DNA from: JBBIWA01 sp037439425
GTDB taxonomy: Bacteria > Acidobacteriota > Blastocatellia > RBC074
Assembly (NCBI GenBank): GCA_037439425.1
Contig: JBBIWA010000082.1
Coordinates: forward strand, 1 to 23,068
DNA: 23,068 nucleotides
Direction: 5' to 3'
In this document: positions 15,223 through 22,935 of the stretch, piece by piece
How positions within the stretch are numbered: position 1 is the stretch's first letter
Layout of the letters: every line of letters starts with the position of its first letter
The notes under the pieces: generated by a model
Told to the model about the DNA's origin: nothing
Database searches by the model: none
Seen by the model: the letters and a program-made list of their open reading frames with translations, nothing else
Made by a program: the position numbers and the translations under genes

Positions 15223-15227
15223 TCAGG

Positions 15228-16349
15228 TTGGGACCGCTGAAAGGAATCAAGATTGTTGAGATTGCCGGCATTGGGCCAGGACCATTTTGCGCCATGATGC
15301 TGGCCGATATGGGTGCTAACATCATCCGCGTCGAGCGCAAAGGCGCAAGCAACTTAGGCGCCAAGTTTAATGTGCTCAAGCGGGGACGCTGCTCTATTGT
15401 GATTGATCTCAAACATCCCGATGGGGTGGCGGCTGTGCTCAGACTGATTGCGCAAGCTGATGCTCTCATCGAAGGCTTTCGTCCAGGCGTGATGGAACGA
15501 TTAGGTCTGGGACCGGAGGTTTGTCTGGAGCGCAATCCAAGACTGGTTTACGGTCGCATGACTGGATGGGGGCAGACAGGGCCGCTAGCGCACGCTGCTG
15601 GACATGACATCAACTACATCGCTTTGAGCGGCGCGCTGCACGCCATTGGGCAGGCAGGAGAAAAACCTGTGCCGCCGCTTAACCTCGTGGGCGATTTCGG
15701 CGGCGGCGGTTTGCTGCTCGCTTTTGGAATCGTCTGCGGCATTCTGGAAGCGCGAGCCTCAGGCAAAGGGCAGGTGATTGATGCCGCGATGACCGATGGT
15801 TCAGCTGCGCTGATGGCGATCATCTACGGTCTCAAAGCCGCTGGCCGCTGGACCAACGAGAGAGGAACCAACCTGCTGGACGGCGGCGCGCACTTTTATA
15901 ACACCTACCAGTGCGCTGACGGAAAGTACGTAGCTATCGGATCGATCGAGCCACAGTTTTACGCGCTGCTGCTGGAGAAGCTAGGCATTAATGATCCAGA
16001 TTTTCAAGCGCAGATGGAGGCGAGCAGATGGCCGGAATTGAAAGCTAAACTTACTGCTATCTTCAAAACCAAAACTCGCGCTGAGTGGTGCGAGCTGATG
16101 GAAGGCACTGATGTCTGTTTCGCTCCAGTTCTGGATCTGGACGAAGCGCCCCAGCATCCGCACAATGCCGCACGTGGAACGTTTGTAGAAATTGACGGCG
16201 TGATACAACCAGCGCCCGCGCCGCGTTTCAGTCGCACGGTACCCGAAATTCGCATCTCTGCTGCGGGGCAACACGCTGATCAGGCGCTGATTGATTGGGG
16301 CCTGAGCGCTGAAGAGATCGCAGAGTTAAGACGTCAAGGCGCGCTTTGA
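15228..16349 (+). CDS. Alpha-methylacyl-CoA racemase (CoA-transferase family III fold)
   Basis: 373 residues from the TTG at 15228, preceded by GCAGGAG. This start places the catalytic residues exactly at the numbers known for Mycobacterium tuberculosis MCR: His126 (AGHDINY), Asp156 (NLVGDFGGGG) and Glu241 (GSIEPQF), strong support for both identity and start. An upstream in-frame ATG (15165) would translate part of the repeat element. The enzyme interconverts R and S 2-methylacyl-CoA esters by deprotonation/reprotonation so that only the S form enters beta-oxidation; it is needed for methyl-branched acids and sterol or isoprenoid side chains. It follows a KstR2-like regulator. The CaiB/BaiF CoA-transferase role is less likely because the racemase residues are complete. 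Confidence 0.93.
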   Translation: MGPLKGIKIVEIAGIGPGPFCAMMLADMGANIIRVERKGASNLGAKFNVLKRGRCSIVIDLKHPDGVAAVLRLIAQADALIEGFRPGVMERLGLGPEVCLERNPRLVYGRMTGWGQTGPLAHAAGHDINYIALSGALHAIGQAGEKPVPPLNLVGDFGGGGLLLAFGIVCGILEARASGKGQVIDAAMTDGSAALMAIIYGLKAAGRWTNERGTNLLDGGAHFYNTYQCADGKYVAIGSIEPQFYALLLEKLGINDPDFQAQMEASRWPELKAKLTAIFKTKTRAEWCELMEGTDVCFAPVLDLDEAPQHPHNAARGTFVEIDGVIQPAPAPRFSRTVPEIRISAAGQHADQALIDWGLSAEEIAELRRQGAL

Positions 16350-16443
16350 GGCGCTCACCATCCCTTGGATCGCGCTGGTGTGCGTTGTTAGCTTGATAGC
16401 TGCTACCAACCAGTTTCCTCACTGCGACCAAAGTGCAAACTTG

Positions 16444-17238
16444 ATGGAAAGTGTGATGGCTGACTTCGTCAATCAGCGTTCGATTGTGCGTCTCATCTGG
16501 GGCAACGTGGATCTGATCCTGCTGATCTTTGCCGGATCGGCAGCAGAGTTTGCGCTCAACCGCGCCGTAGATTGGTTGTTTTTCACCAATCGGCTGCCGC
16601 AAGATCCGATTGGGCGATTGTTTTCGACCGTGCGCTTTGCTCAAGAGATCGTCTTTGCAGATGAAGTGAAGGCGCGACAAACGCTGAATCGCATCTCGGC
16701 TATCCATCAAGCGATCGAACGAGAGCGCGGCGCGCGCATCCCTGATTGGGCTTATCGCGATGTGCTCTATATGCTGATAGATTATTCGGAGCGGGCCTAT
16801 CACTTGCTCTATCGCCCGCTGAGCCGCAGCGAACGAGCAGAGCTGTTTGCCGAGTTTCATCGTCTAGGCGAGGCTTTGCATATTCCGGAGCTGCCGGCCA
16901 GCTATGAAGCGTGGCTAGCTGATCGCCAGCGTCATCTCGAACGCGATCTGAGCTACAGCCGTTACACCTCCCTCCTATACGAGCAGTATCGGCGCCAGCT
17001 CGGTGAGTGGCGTTATGAGCTGCTCTTGCGGGTGCAAGCAACACTAGTGCCTCAGCGGGTGCGCCGCTTGCTGAAGCTTGAAAGAGTGCCGCTGCTTGGC
17101 GAGCTGTTCCGGGTCTACGGTCTCTTCGGGCAGTGGCAACTTCGCTCGCTCATTCAGCGGCTGCTTTTGCCGCCAGAGCATCTGGACGAGATCAGGCAGT
17201 TTGATCGCGGCGCTACAGCCTTGCTAGAGGCGGGATGA
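16444..17238 (+). CDS. DUF2236 oxygenase (MpaB / latex-clearing-protein superfamily)
   Basis: 264 residues. The sequence has the DUF2236 layout: an N-terminal FAGSAAEFALN helix, then Arg58-x3-Thr62 in GRLFSTVRF and His88 (ISAIH), matching the conserved Arg, Thr and haem-ligand His positions of the latex-clearing-protein domain. Then follow a YRDVLYMLIDYSERAY helix and a GEALHIP segment. Family members are haem b proteins that oxidatively cleave polyisoprene or prenyl side chains, but most bacterial members are uncharacterised. No signal peptide is visible, so it is probably cytosolic, unlike secreted rubber oxygenases. Start is uncertain: ATG 16444, ATG 16456 (with GGAAAG upstream) or GTG 16378. 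It lies 94 bases after the racemase on the same strand. The substrate is unknown; an isoprenoid-like compound is inferred. Confidence 0.85.
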   Translation: MESVMADFVNQRSIVRLIWGNVDLILLIFAGSAAEFALNRAVDWLFFTNRLPQDPIGRLFSTVRFAQEIVFADEVKARQTLNRISAIHQAIERERGARIPDWAYRDVLYMLIDYSERAYHLLYRPLSRSERAELFAEFHRLGEALHIPELPASYEAWLADRQRHLERDLSYSRYTSLLYEQYRRQLGEWRYELLLRVQATLVPQRVRRLLKLERVPLLGELFRVYGLFGQWQLRSLIQRLLLPPEHLDEIRQFDRGATALLEAG

Positions 17239-17254
17239 GCTGCAAAGCTGTGCA

Positions 17255-17451
17255 ACCTGGGTAGGCACGCTTGCGAGCGTGCTACTTTCTGACAATAGCT
17301 CACTCGTCGAAGCCAAGCACGCAAGGATGCGTGCGTACCCAGAATCCGACCTGGGTAGGCACGCTTGCGAGCGTGCTACTTTCTGACAATAGCTCACTCG
17401 TCGAAGCCAAGCACGCAAGGATGCGTGCGCTCGTGAGGCTCTTCCGAGGAG
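17255..17451 (+). repeat. Tandem duplicated palindromic repeat element, copies D1 and D2
   Basis: An 81-bp sequence is repeated exactly at 17255-17335 and 17349-17429 (period 94 bp). Each copy has the left arm GCACGCTTGCGAGCGTGC, a spacer, and the right arm GCACGCAAGGATGCGTGC. D1 ends in GTACCCAG, the inverse of its own CTGGGTAGG left edge; D2 ends in GCGCTCGTGAGG, the inverse of the CCTCACGAGCGC left edge of copy C, then CTCTTCCGAGGAGG. That last GAGGAGG is the ribosome site of the gene at 17459. Exact identity implies recent duplication. Confidence 0.85.
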
Positions 17452-17458
17452 GACTCGC

Positions 17459-17992
17459 ATGAAACTTGCCTGGGCGCTGCTCGGCCTGTTGCTCGGTCTG
17501 GGGCTGGTATTTGTCATCATCTTCTCGATAGGAGAAATTCCCAACGGTCACGGGTTCAATCACGAGACGATCCCACAACTGCAACAAGGCGGTTCCGGTT
17601 GGGGACGACACAGCAGATTGCTGTGGGTGGGCCTGGTCTTCGGCCTGTTGCAGATCTTCTTCTATGTTGCCTGCCTGGCTCTTGGCGCTCAGCGTCAAGG
17701 GCAACTCGGTCCGCTCAAACGGCCGCTGCTCATTGGCGGATTGATCTACAGCGCGATCTACAGCGCGATGATCCTGGCCTATCGCGCGTATGCGGCTGAG
17801 CTGGATCACTCGCTGGTGTGGGGCTTCCCGCTGCCAACAGCGCTGATGTTGTTCGGTCTCTGGCCGGCTCCAGCCTTGTTTATCGTCCTGTTCATTTGGG
17901 GCTTTGATCGCTGGATTATGCGGCCCGAAGATCACGAAAGGTTCCAGCAAATCATCGCCGCTCGGCGGCAGCAGGAAGGAGGGGATGAGTGA
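17459..17992 (+). CDS. Unknown four-helix membrane protein, coupled to symporter
   Basis: 177 residues with four predicted membrane segments (about 3-24, 55-78, 90-111, 120-150) and a charged C-terminal tail (PEDHERFQQIIAARRQQ). No family recognised. Its stop overlaps the start of the sodium:solute symporter by one base (TGATG), so the two are translationally coupled. Some symporters of this class have a small accessory membrane subunit (for example DUF485 or DUF4212 proteins); this protein is longer and does not clearly match either. An accessory role is inferred from context. The ribosome site GAGGAGG comes from the end of a palindromic repeat element. Confidence 0.8.
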   Translation: MKLAWALLGLLLGLGLVFVIIFSIGEIPNGHGFNHETIPQLQQGGSGWGRHSRLLWVGLVFGLLQIFFYVACLALGAQRQGQLGPLKRPLLIGGLIYSAIYSAMILAYRAYAAELDHSLVWGFPLPTALMLFGLWPAPALFIVLFIWGFDRWIMRPEDHERFQQIIAARRQQEGGDE

Positions 17993-19473
17993 TGGAAGCC
18001 TATCGCAATCTGATCATCCTCTTCTTCGTTGCGCTCTATATGGCAGTGTGCGCAGGGGTCGGCGTGTGGGCGATGCGGCGCACCAGATCCACGGCTGATT
18101 TCTTCATGGCAGGGCGCACATTGGGCGTCTGGGTGACTGGGCTGGCCGTGTTTTCCAGCACGCTGAGCGGGTTCGGTTTTGTCGGCGGGCCGGGCTTGGT
18201 CTACCGCATGGGGATGAGTTCGGTCTGGATGGTGATCTGCTCCTCGATCAGCTACTGCATCGCTTTTTATCTACTGGGTAAACGCATTCGCCTGTTTGCC
18301 GAGCTACGCCAGTCAATCTCGCTGCCGGACGTGGTGACGGCGCGCTACGGCAGCAAGGTTTGCGGCTTTCTGACAGCGCTGGCGATCATTCTGGGCGTGA
18401 TCGGTTATCTCGCTTCGCAGATCAAGGCGATGGCGACTGTCTTGCGCGACATCATCGCCTCGAATGGGTGGCAGACGGTATCGCTCGAAGTATGCGTGAT
18501 CCTGTCATCCGCAGTGCTGGTCTTTTACTGCGTAACTGGCGGCATCATCGCTTCCGTTTATACCGATATGATTCAGGGGCTGGTGATGATGGTGGCCGGG
18601 TTGCTGGTCTTCTTCACTGCGCTGACGGCATTTGATGGCAGAGCGGCGGCGGCAGTCGCCACGATTATGCGCGATGACGCTGAGGCCATCAGTCCCTGGG
18701 GCACGCTGGGGATGGTCGGCAGTCTCTCCTGGTACTTTATGTTCGCGCTGGGGCTAACAGGGCAGCCGCACATCATCACCAAGATGATGATGAATAAACG
18801 AGTCAGCGATGCCAAATATATCCTGGCCGTGTCGGTGATGGGCTATGTGCTTTCAGCGCTGCTCTGGATCAGCATCGGTCTGGTCATGCGGGCGAAGGTG
18901 ATCGCAGGGGTGCATCCACCGTTGGCGGATGTGGATCAGGCAGCACCACAGTTTCTCCAGAACTACGCCAACCCGATTCTGGCCGGTATAGTCTTCGCCG
19001 GATTGTTCGCCGCGATTATGTCTACGGCTGACAGCTTTCTCAACATCGGCACGGCTGCCTTCGTGCACGACATTCCGAAAGCGATCCGAGGACGTGCCTT
19101 GAGGCGAGAGCTCTTCTGGGCACGGACGTTCACTATTCTCCTGGCAGTGATGGCTTCCGCCTTTGCGCTCTATTCTGGCGATTTAGTCGCTTTGCTGGGA
19201 GCCTTCGGCTGGGGAACATTCGCGGCGGCGCTCGTGCCAGCGGTTGCTATTGGCTTCAATTGGAAGCGGGCCACGCCGCTGGCAGTCAGCGTGGCGATCA
19301 TTTCGAGTCTGGCAATCAACTTCGCAGTGAAGATTTTCAACCTCCCGCTGCCCTATGGGATTGATGTGGGGGCCATCTCGCTGCTGATTTCGCTACTGCT
19401 TTTTTTCGGCATCTCGCTGCTTCAGCGGCCCTGCCGGATTGATCCCGACATCGAGGCGGTGATGGATATTTGA
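17992..19473 (+). CDS. Sodium:solute symporter family transporter (SSS/PutP type)
   Basis: 493 residues with about 13 hydrophobic segments. Features include the N-terminal STADFFMAGR motif after TM1, the FSSTLSGFGFVGGPGLVY segment of the first core helix, GQPHIITKMM in the middle, and AGLFAAIMSTADSFLN, the helix that carries the sodium-site Ser/Thr residues. This order matches the SSS family (LeuT fold), which couples sodium entry to uptake of sugars, amino acids, organic acids or similar solutes. The ATG at 17992 has a strong AGGAGGGG site and overlaps the stop of the preceding 4-TM gene. Substrate cannot be read from the sequence. Downstream aminotransferase and oxidoreductase genes suggest a sugar-like compound, but that is weak. 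Confidence 0.93.
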   Translation: MEAYRNLIILFFVALYMAVCAGVGVWAMRRTRSTADFFMAGRTLGVWVTGLAVFSSTLSGFGFVGGPGLVYRMGMSSVWMVICSSISYCIAFYLLGKRIRLFAELRQSISLPDVVTARYGSKVCGFLTALAIILGVIGYLASQIKAMATVLRDIIASNGWQTVSLEVCVILSSAVLVFYCVTGGIIASVYTDMIQGLVMMVAGLLVFFTALTAFDGRAAAAVATIMRDDAEAISPWGTLGMVGSLSWYFMFALGLTGQPHIITKMMMNKRVSDAKYILAVSVMGYVLSALLWISIGLVMRAKVIAGVHPPLADVDQAAPQFLQNYANPILAGIVFAGLFAAIMSTADSFLNIGTAAFVHDIPKAIRGRALRRELFWARTFTILLAVMASAFALYSGDLVALLGAFGWGTFAAALVPAVAIGFNWKRATPLAVSVAIISSLAINFAVKIFNLPLPYGIDVGAISLLISLLLFFGISLLQRPCRIDPDIEAVMDI

Positions 19474-19561
19474 AACCGCTGAAAATGAACCACGAGGGAA
19501 TCTTTACTTGTCGTCTTTGACGACGCCCGGAAAGCGATGAAACTCCATACTGAGGACAGAG

Positions 19562-20863
19562 ATGAGCAAACTCGCACTGCGCGGCGGAGGCGCTGTTAGA
19601 ACAAAGCCATTCACACGCTGGCCGATCTACGACGAGCGCGAAGCCAGGGGCCTGCAAGCTGTGCTCGAAAGTCGTAACTGGGGTGGTTATCCCTTCCCTA
19701 ACGATTTTGGCCGCGAGTTCGGAAAGAGGTTTGCTGAATATCACGGCGCGCGCTATGGCGTTGCCGTCGCCAACGGCACAGTCTCACTGGAACTCGCGCT
19801 CAAAGCTGCGGGCATTGGCTTCGGCGATGAAGTGATCGTCCCGGCTTACACCTGGGAAGGCACTGCGGCAGCAGTTTTATTCACTGGCGCGGTGCCAGTC
19901 TTCGTTGATGTGGATCCGAACACCTATTGCCTCGATCACAATTTAATCGAAGCGGCCATCACGCCCAAGACCAGAGCGATCATTCCGGTTCATCTCGGCT
20001 TTCGCTTCGCCGATATGGATCGCATCATGGAGATCGCAACGAGGCACAACCTGTTCGTTCTCGAAGACTGCGCGCACGCGCACGGCGGGCGTTGGCGCGG
20101 CCGTGGCGCAGGCTCTATTGGCCATGCGGGCAGCTTCTCTTTTCAAACGAGCAAGCTGATGACCGCAGGTGAAGGCGGGATCGTGATCACAAGCGATATT
20201 GACCTGGCCGATCAGGTGATTCGTCTGGCCAATTGTGGACGGCCTGCGCGCCGCGAAAGCCGCCACAACCCGGCGCTCGGCCACAACTATCGAATGACCG
20301 AATTTCAGGCGGCGATCTTGCTCGCCCAGTTGGGACGTTTGGGCGAGCAGACAGAATTGAGAGAACGCAACACGCGCCGGCTCGAAGAAGGTCTCAAACA
20401 CATAGAAGGCATCTCGCTGCTTGTGCGCGATGAACGCATCACGACGCAGGCCAGTTATCACTATGTCTTTAAGTTTCATTCAGAAGCCTTCGGTGGGATT
20501 CATCGCAACGCCTTCGTCGCCGCGCTCAATGCTGAAGGCATTCCGTGCGATGGGCGCTTCTATGAAGCGGTCTATCGCTCGTCGCTCTTTGAATTCGCGG
20601 CTGAGAAGTATCCGGCCTGGGCGGCACGAGCGCCGCTCGGGTATCATTGCCCCGTAGCCGAGCGTGCCGGATATGAAGAGTCGGTCTGGCTGCCGCATTA
20701 TCTCTTCCTCGGCACTGACCAGGACGTTGACGACATCGTAGCGGCGATTGAAAAGATCCGGGCGAATGTAGCAGAGCTTCTCGGCTATGAGGATGAAGCC
20801 ATTCGCGTGCAGGGTATGTCCAGAGCCGAGCGCGCGCTGCTTGAATCAAAGCCGCCTTATTAA
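19562..20863 (+). CDS. DegT/DnrJ/EryC1/StrS-family PLP aminotransferase
   Basis: 433 residues. PLP-binding elements are visible: NGTVSLELAL (71-80), Asp169 in VLEDCAHAHGG, and the Schiff-base Lys198 in FSFQTSKLMTAGEGG, followed by NYRMTEFQAAIL. The family aminates keto-sugars or keto-cyclitols using glutamate or glutamine. The N-terminal RTKPFTRWPIYDEREARGL and the C-terminal half resemble the scyllo-inosose/2-deoxy-scyllo-inosose aminotransferase branch (StsC/BtrR-like), but this sub-assignment is only by recollection. Length is slightly above the usual 370-420. It lies 88 bases after the symporter and in the same direction as a Gfo/Idh/MocA oxidoreductase, a common partner that could make the keto substrate. 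Confidence 0.92.
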   Translation: MSKLALRGGGAVRTKPFTRWPIYDEREARGLQAVLESRNWGGYPFPNDFGREFGKRFAEYHGARYGVAVANGTVSLELALKAAGIGFGDEVIVPAYTWEGTAAAVLFTGAVPVFVDVDPNTYCLDHNLIEAAITPKTRAIIPVHLGFRFADMDRIMEIATRHNLFVLEDCAHAHGGRWRGRGAGSIGHAGSFSFQTSKLMTAGEGGIVITSDIDLADQVIRLANCGRPARRESRHNPALGHNYRMTEFQAAILLAQLGRLGEQTELRERNTRRLEEGLKHIEGISLLVRDERITTQASYHYVFKFHSEAFGGIHRNAFVAALNAEGIPCDGRFYEAVYRSSLFEFAAEKYPAWAARAPLGYHCPVAERAGYEESVWLPHYLFLGTDQDVDDIVAAIEKIRANVAELLGYEDEAIRVQGMSRAERALLESKPPY

Positions 20864-20927
20864 CGGGCGGGACTGCGCTAGGCAGCGGTGATCGAGATGT
20901 CGTAAAATCCGGCTGAGGGTTACTGCT

Positions 20928-21350
20928 ATGAATGATGACTCGACGTGCGACCTCAACCCATCACACTCTAACGATTCACTACTGGCAGAGGTACTGGCAA
21001 CGGTACGAGCAATTCAAGGCCAGATCACCGAGCTGACACAAAGAGTCACAGCATTAAAAGTGGAAACCCGTCTGTACGACACCCGCCCCCTGTGGGAGCG
21101 GGTGCTGGCAGAAATAGAAAGCTTCCGCACTGAAATGACCAAACTGTGGACTGAAGTAAACGGGTTGCGCGCTGAAATGGCTGGATTACGGACCGAAGTA
21201 GAAGGGCTACGTACTGAAATGGCCGGATTGCGCAGCGAGACCAACAAGAACTTGCGCGATATCAATCGCCAACTTGAATTCCTCAGTCTCGAATATGTTC
21301 AAAGTGCGAACCAACCAACGGGACTTCGAGGAGCGCCTGCGTCAACTTGA
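20928..21350 (+). CDS. Small coiled-coil protein with probable C-terminal frameshift
   Basis: The 140-residue frame has an unstructured N-terminus, then an all-helical region (about residues 20-118) made of heptads with repeated motifs LRTEVEGLRTEMAGLR, a typical coiled coil. No catalytic motif. After codon 122 the frame becomes non-helical (YVQSANQPTGLRG), while the neighbouring frame from 21295 to a stop at 21364-21366 reads MFKVRTNQRDFEERLRQLEE, a charged helix that continues the coiled coil. Removing one base near 21294 gives a 145-residue protein ending EEPRA. The gene has therefore probably suffered a +1 insertion, or the assembly has one. Function unknown; similar small proteins are scattered in multiple copies in related genomes as far as I recall. 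Confidence 0.65.
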   Translation: MNDDSTCDLNPSHSNDSLLAEVLATVRAIQGQITELTQRVTALKVETRLYDTRPLWERVLAEIESFRTEMTKLWTEVNGLRAEMAGLRTEVEGLRTEMAGLRSETNKNLRDINRQLEFLSLEYVQSANQPTGLRGAPAST

Positions 21351-21435
21351 AGAGCCGCGAGCATAGACAGCTCATCTCTTCATCCTTAACCTACTTAACC
21401 TATAGGCCGCGCCGCTAGGCGCAGCGCTTAAGTGC

Positions 21436-21580
21436 GAGTTAGGTGCTCTTCGAGCATAGGAATAACGGGAGAAAGTCTATGGTCCACAGCTTGAGGAGAT
21501 ACTAGAGTAGCTCAGCACCTAACTCTTGCCGCAGTCGACCGCTTCCGCGGCGGCTTTGCCGCTTCGATCGCAGCGGTCGA
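21436..21580. repeat. Inverted repeats before the Gfo/Idh gene
   Basis: GAGTTAGGTGCT (21436-21447) is the exact reverse complement of 21514-21525, with a 66-base loop. Directly after it TCGACCGCT (21535-21543) pairs with AGCGGTCGA (21572-21580) and encloses a second hairpin GCGGC-TTT-GCCGC (about 21550-21562). No T run follows. The whole 285-base gap has no gene and could be an RNA element or a small mobile remnant. Confidence 0.5.
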
Positions 21581-21651
21581 AGCTCGGTGCTGTTAGCGCC
21601 AGGGTGGCCACGGCCACGTAACCGCAACCAACAACAAGGACCATAACAACT

Positions 21652-22902
21652 ATGACGACGAAAAAGACTCTCGGCGTTGGATTCATCGGCAGTGGGTTTA
21701 TCACTCGGTTTCACATTAAATCATTTGTCGCCGTCCGCGATGCTGACATCCGCGGCGTGTGGAGTCCCAATAAGCAGCACGCGGAAGAGGCAGCTGCGCT
21801 CGCGCGCGGCTTGCGCCTCGGCGAGGCTCAAGCCTTCAACTCCATCGAAGAGATGGTCGCTGCACCTGAGATTGATGCGATCTGGATTTGCGGCCCGAAT
21901 CACATGCGCATTGACAATATGGAGCGCATCGTCAAGACGATCCAAGCGGGCAAGGGGCATCTGCTTGGCGTCGCCTGTGAAAAGCCGCTGGCGCGCAACG
22001 TCGCTGAAGCGCGCAAGATGGTTGAGCTGGTCGAAGAAGCTGGCCTGCTGCACGGCTATCTGGAAGATCAACTCTTCGAGCCGGGCATCACTCGCGGGCG
22101 CGAAATTGTCTGGCGGCGCGGCGCAGCCCTGACCGGTCGTCCGTATCTGGCACGCGCAGCCGAAGAACACAGCGGTCCACATATGCCGTGGTTCTGGCAA
22201 GGCGAGCTGCAAGGCGGTGGCGTGCTCAACGATATGATGTGTCATTCGGTCGAAGTCGCGCGCTTTCTGCTCACCGAGCCGGGCAAACCGCGCGCGAGCA
22301 TCCGCCCGCTCAAAGTTTCAGCCACTATTGCCAGCCTCAAGTGGTCGCGGCCCGAATACGCTGAGTTGTTGCAGCAGATGATGGGCAGAGAGGTTGATTA
22401 CCGCACGCGGCCAGCAGAAGACTTCGCGCGCGCGACGATCCATTACGTGGACGAGCAAGGCAATCCGCTGATCGCTGAAGTGACCACTTCGTGGAGCTAC
22501 GTCGGGGCCGGCCTGCGCTTGAGCACAGAACTGCTAGGTCCTGAATACTCGCTCTCGATCAACTCGCTGGAAAGCGGGATGAAGCTCTTCTTCAGCCGCC
22601 GCGTCAAAGGCGAGGCAGGCGAAGACTTGGTCGAGAAGCAGAACGCCGAACAAGGCTTGATGCCGTTTGTGGGTAACGAAGCGGCCGAGTACGGCTACGA
22701 GGCGGAGAACCGTTACTTCGTCAATTGCTTCCTCGATGGCCAACAACCAGAAGAGAGCTTCTACGATGGATTGGAAGTAACTGAACTGCTGATGACCGCC
22801 TATATGAGTGCCGAACAGGAACGGACAATCGAGTTCAAGCCACAAGACCTTGAGACTTTTGTTCCAGCCGTGGCTCGTGGCGCGTGGAATCCGAGAAAGT
22901 AG
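21652..22902 (+). CDS. Gfo/Idh/MocA-family NAD(P)-dependent oxidoreductase
   Basis: 416 residues. The N-terminal Rossmann motif is GFIGSGFI (residues 10-17), with the CGPNHMR segment after the fourth strand and the diagnostic CEKPLARN motif (about 109-116), whose Lys is the usual catalytic residue. The C-terminal alpha/beta domain has QGGGVLNDMMCHSVEVARF, where Asp and His match the family active site. The family oxidises or reduces sugars, inositols and related polyols. Insertions near residues 225-255 make it longer than the usual 330-390. ATG 21652 has AAGGAC about 10 bases upstream. It is in the same direction as the DegT aminotransferase gene, but a coiled-coil gene and a structured gap lie between, so co-transcription is uncertain. 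Substrate unknown. Confidence 0.93.
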   Translation: MTTKKTLGVGFIGSGFITRFHIKSFVAVRDADIRGVWSPNKQHAEEAAALARGLRLGEAQAFNSIEEMVAAPEIDAIWICGPNHMRIDNMERIVKTIQAGKGHLLGVACEKPLARNVAEARKMVELVEEAGLLHGYLEDQLFEPGITRGREIVWRRGAALTGRPYLARAAEEHSGPHMPWFWQGELQGGGVLNDMMCHSVEVARFLLTEPGKPRASIRPLKVSATIASLKWSRPEYAELLQQMMGREVDYRTRPAEDFARATIHYVDEQGNPLIAEVTTSWSYVGAGLRLSTELLGPEYSLSINSLESGMKLFFSRRVKGEAGEDLVEKQNAEQGLMPFVGNEAAEYGYEAENRYFVNCFLDGQQPEESFYDGLEVTELLMTAYMSAEQERTIEFKPQDLETFVPAVARGAWNPRK

Positions 22903-22935
22903 CAGTGAGAGTTTGGAGTATTGCTCAAGCCCCTT

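Noticed and set aside
15165..15227. Extended ATG start for the racemase
   Set aside because: The extra 21 residues translate the repeat element, and starting at TTG 15228 puts His126, Asp156 and Glu241 at their canonical numbers.
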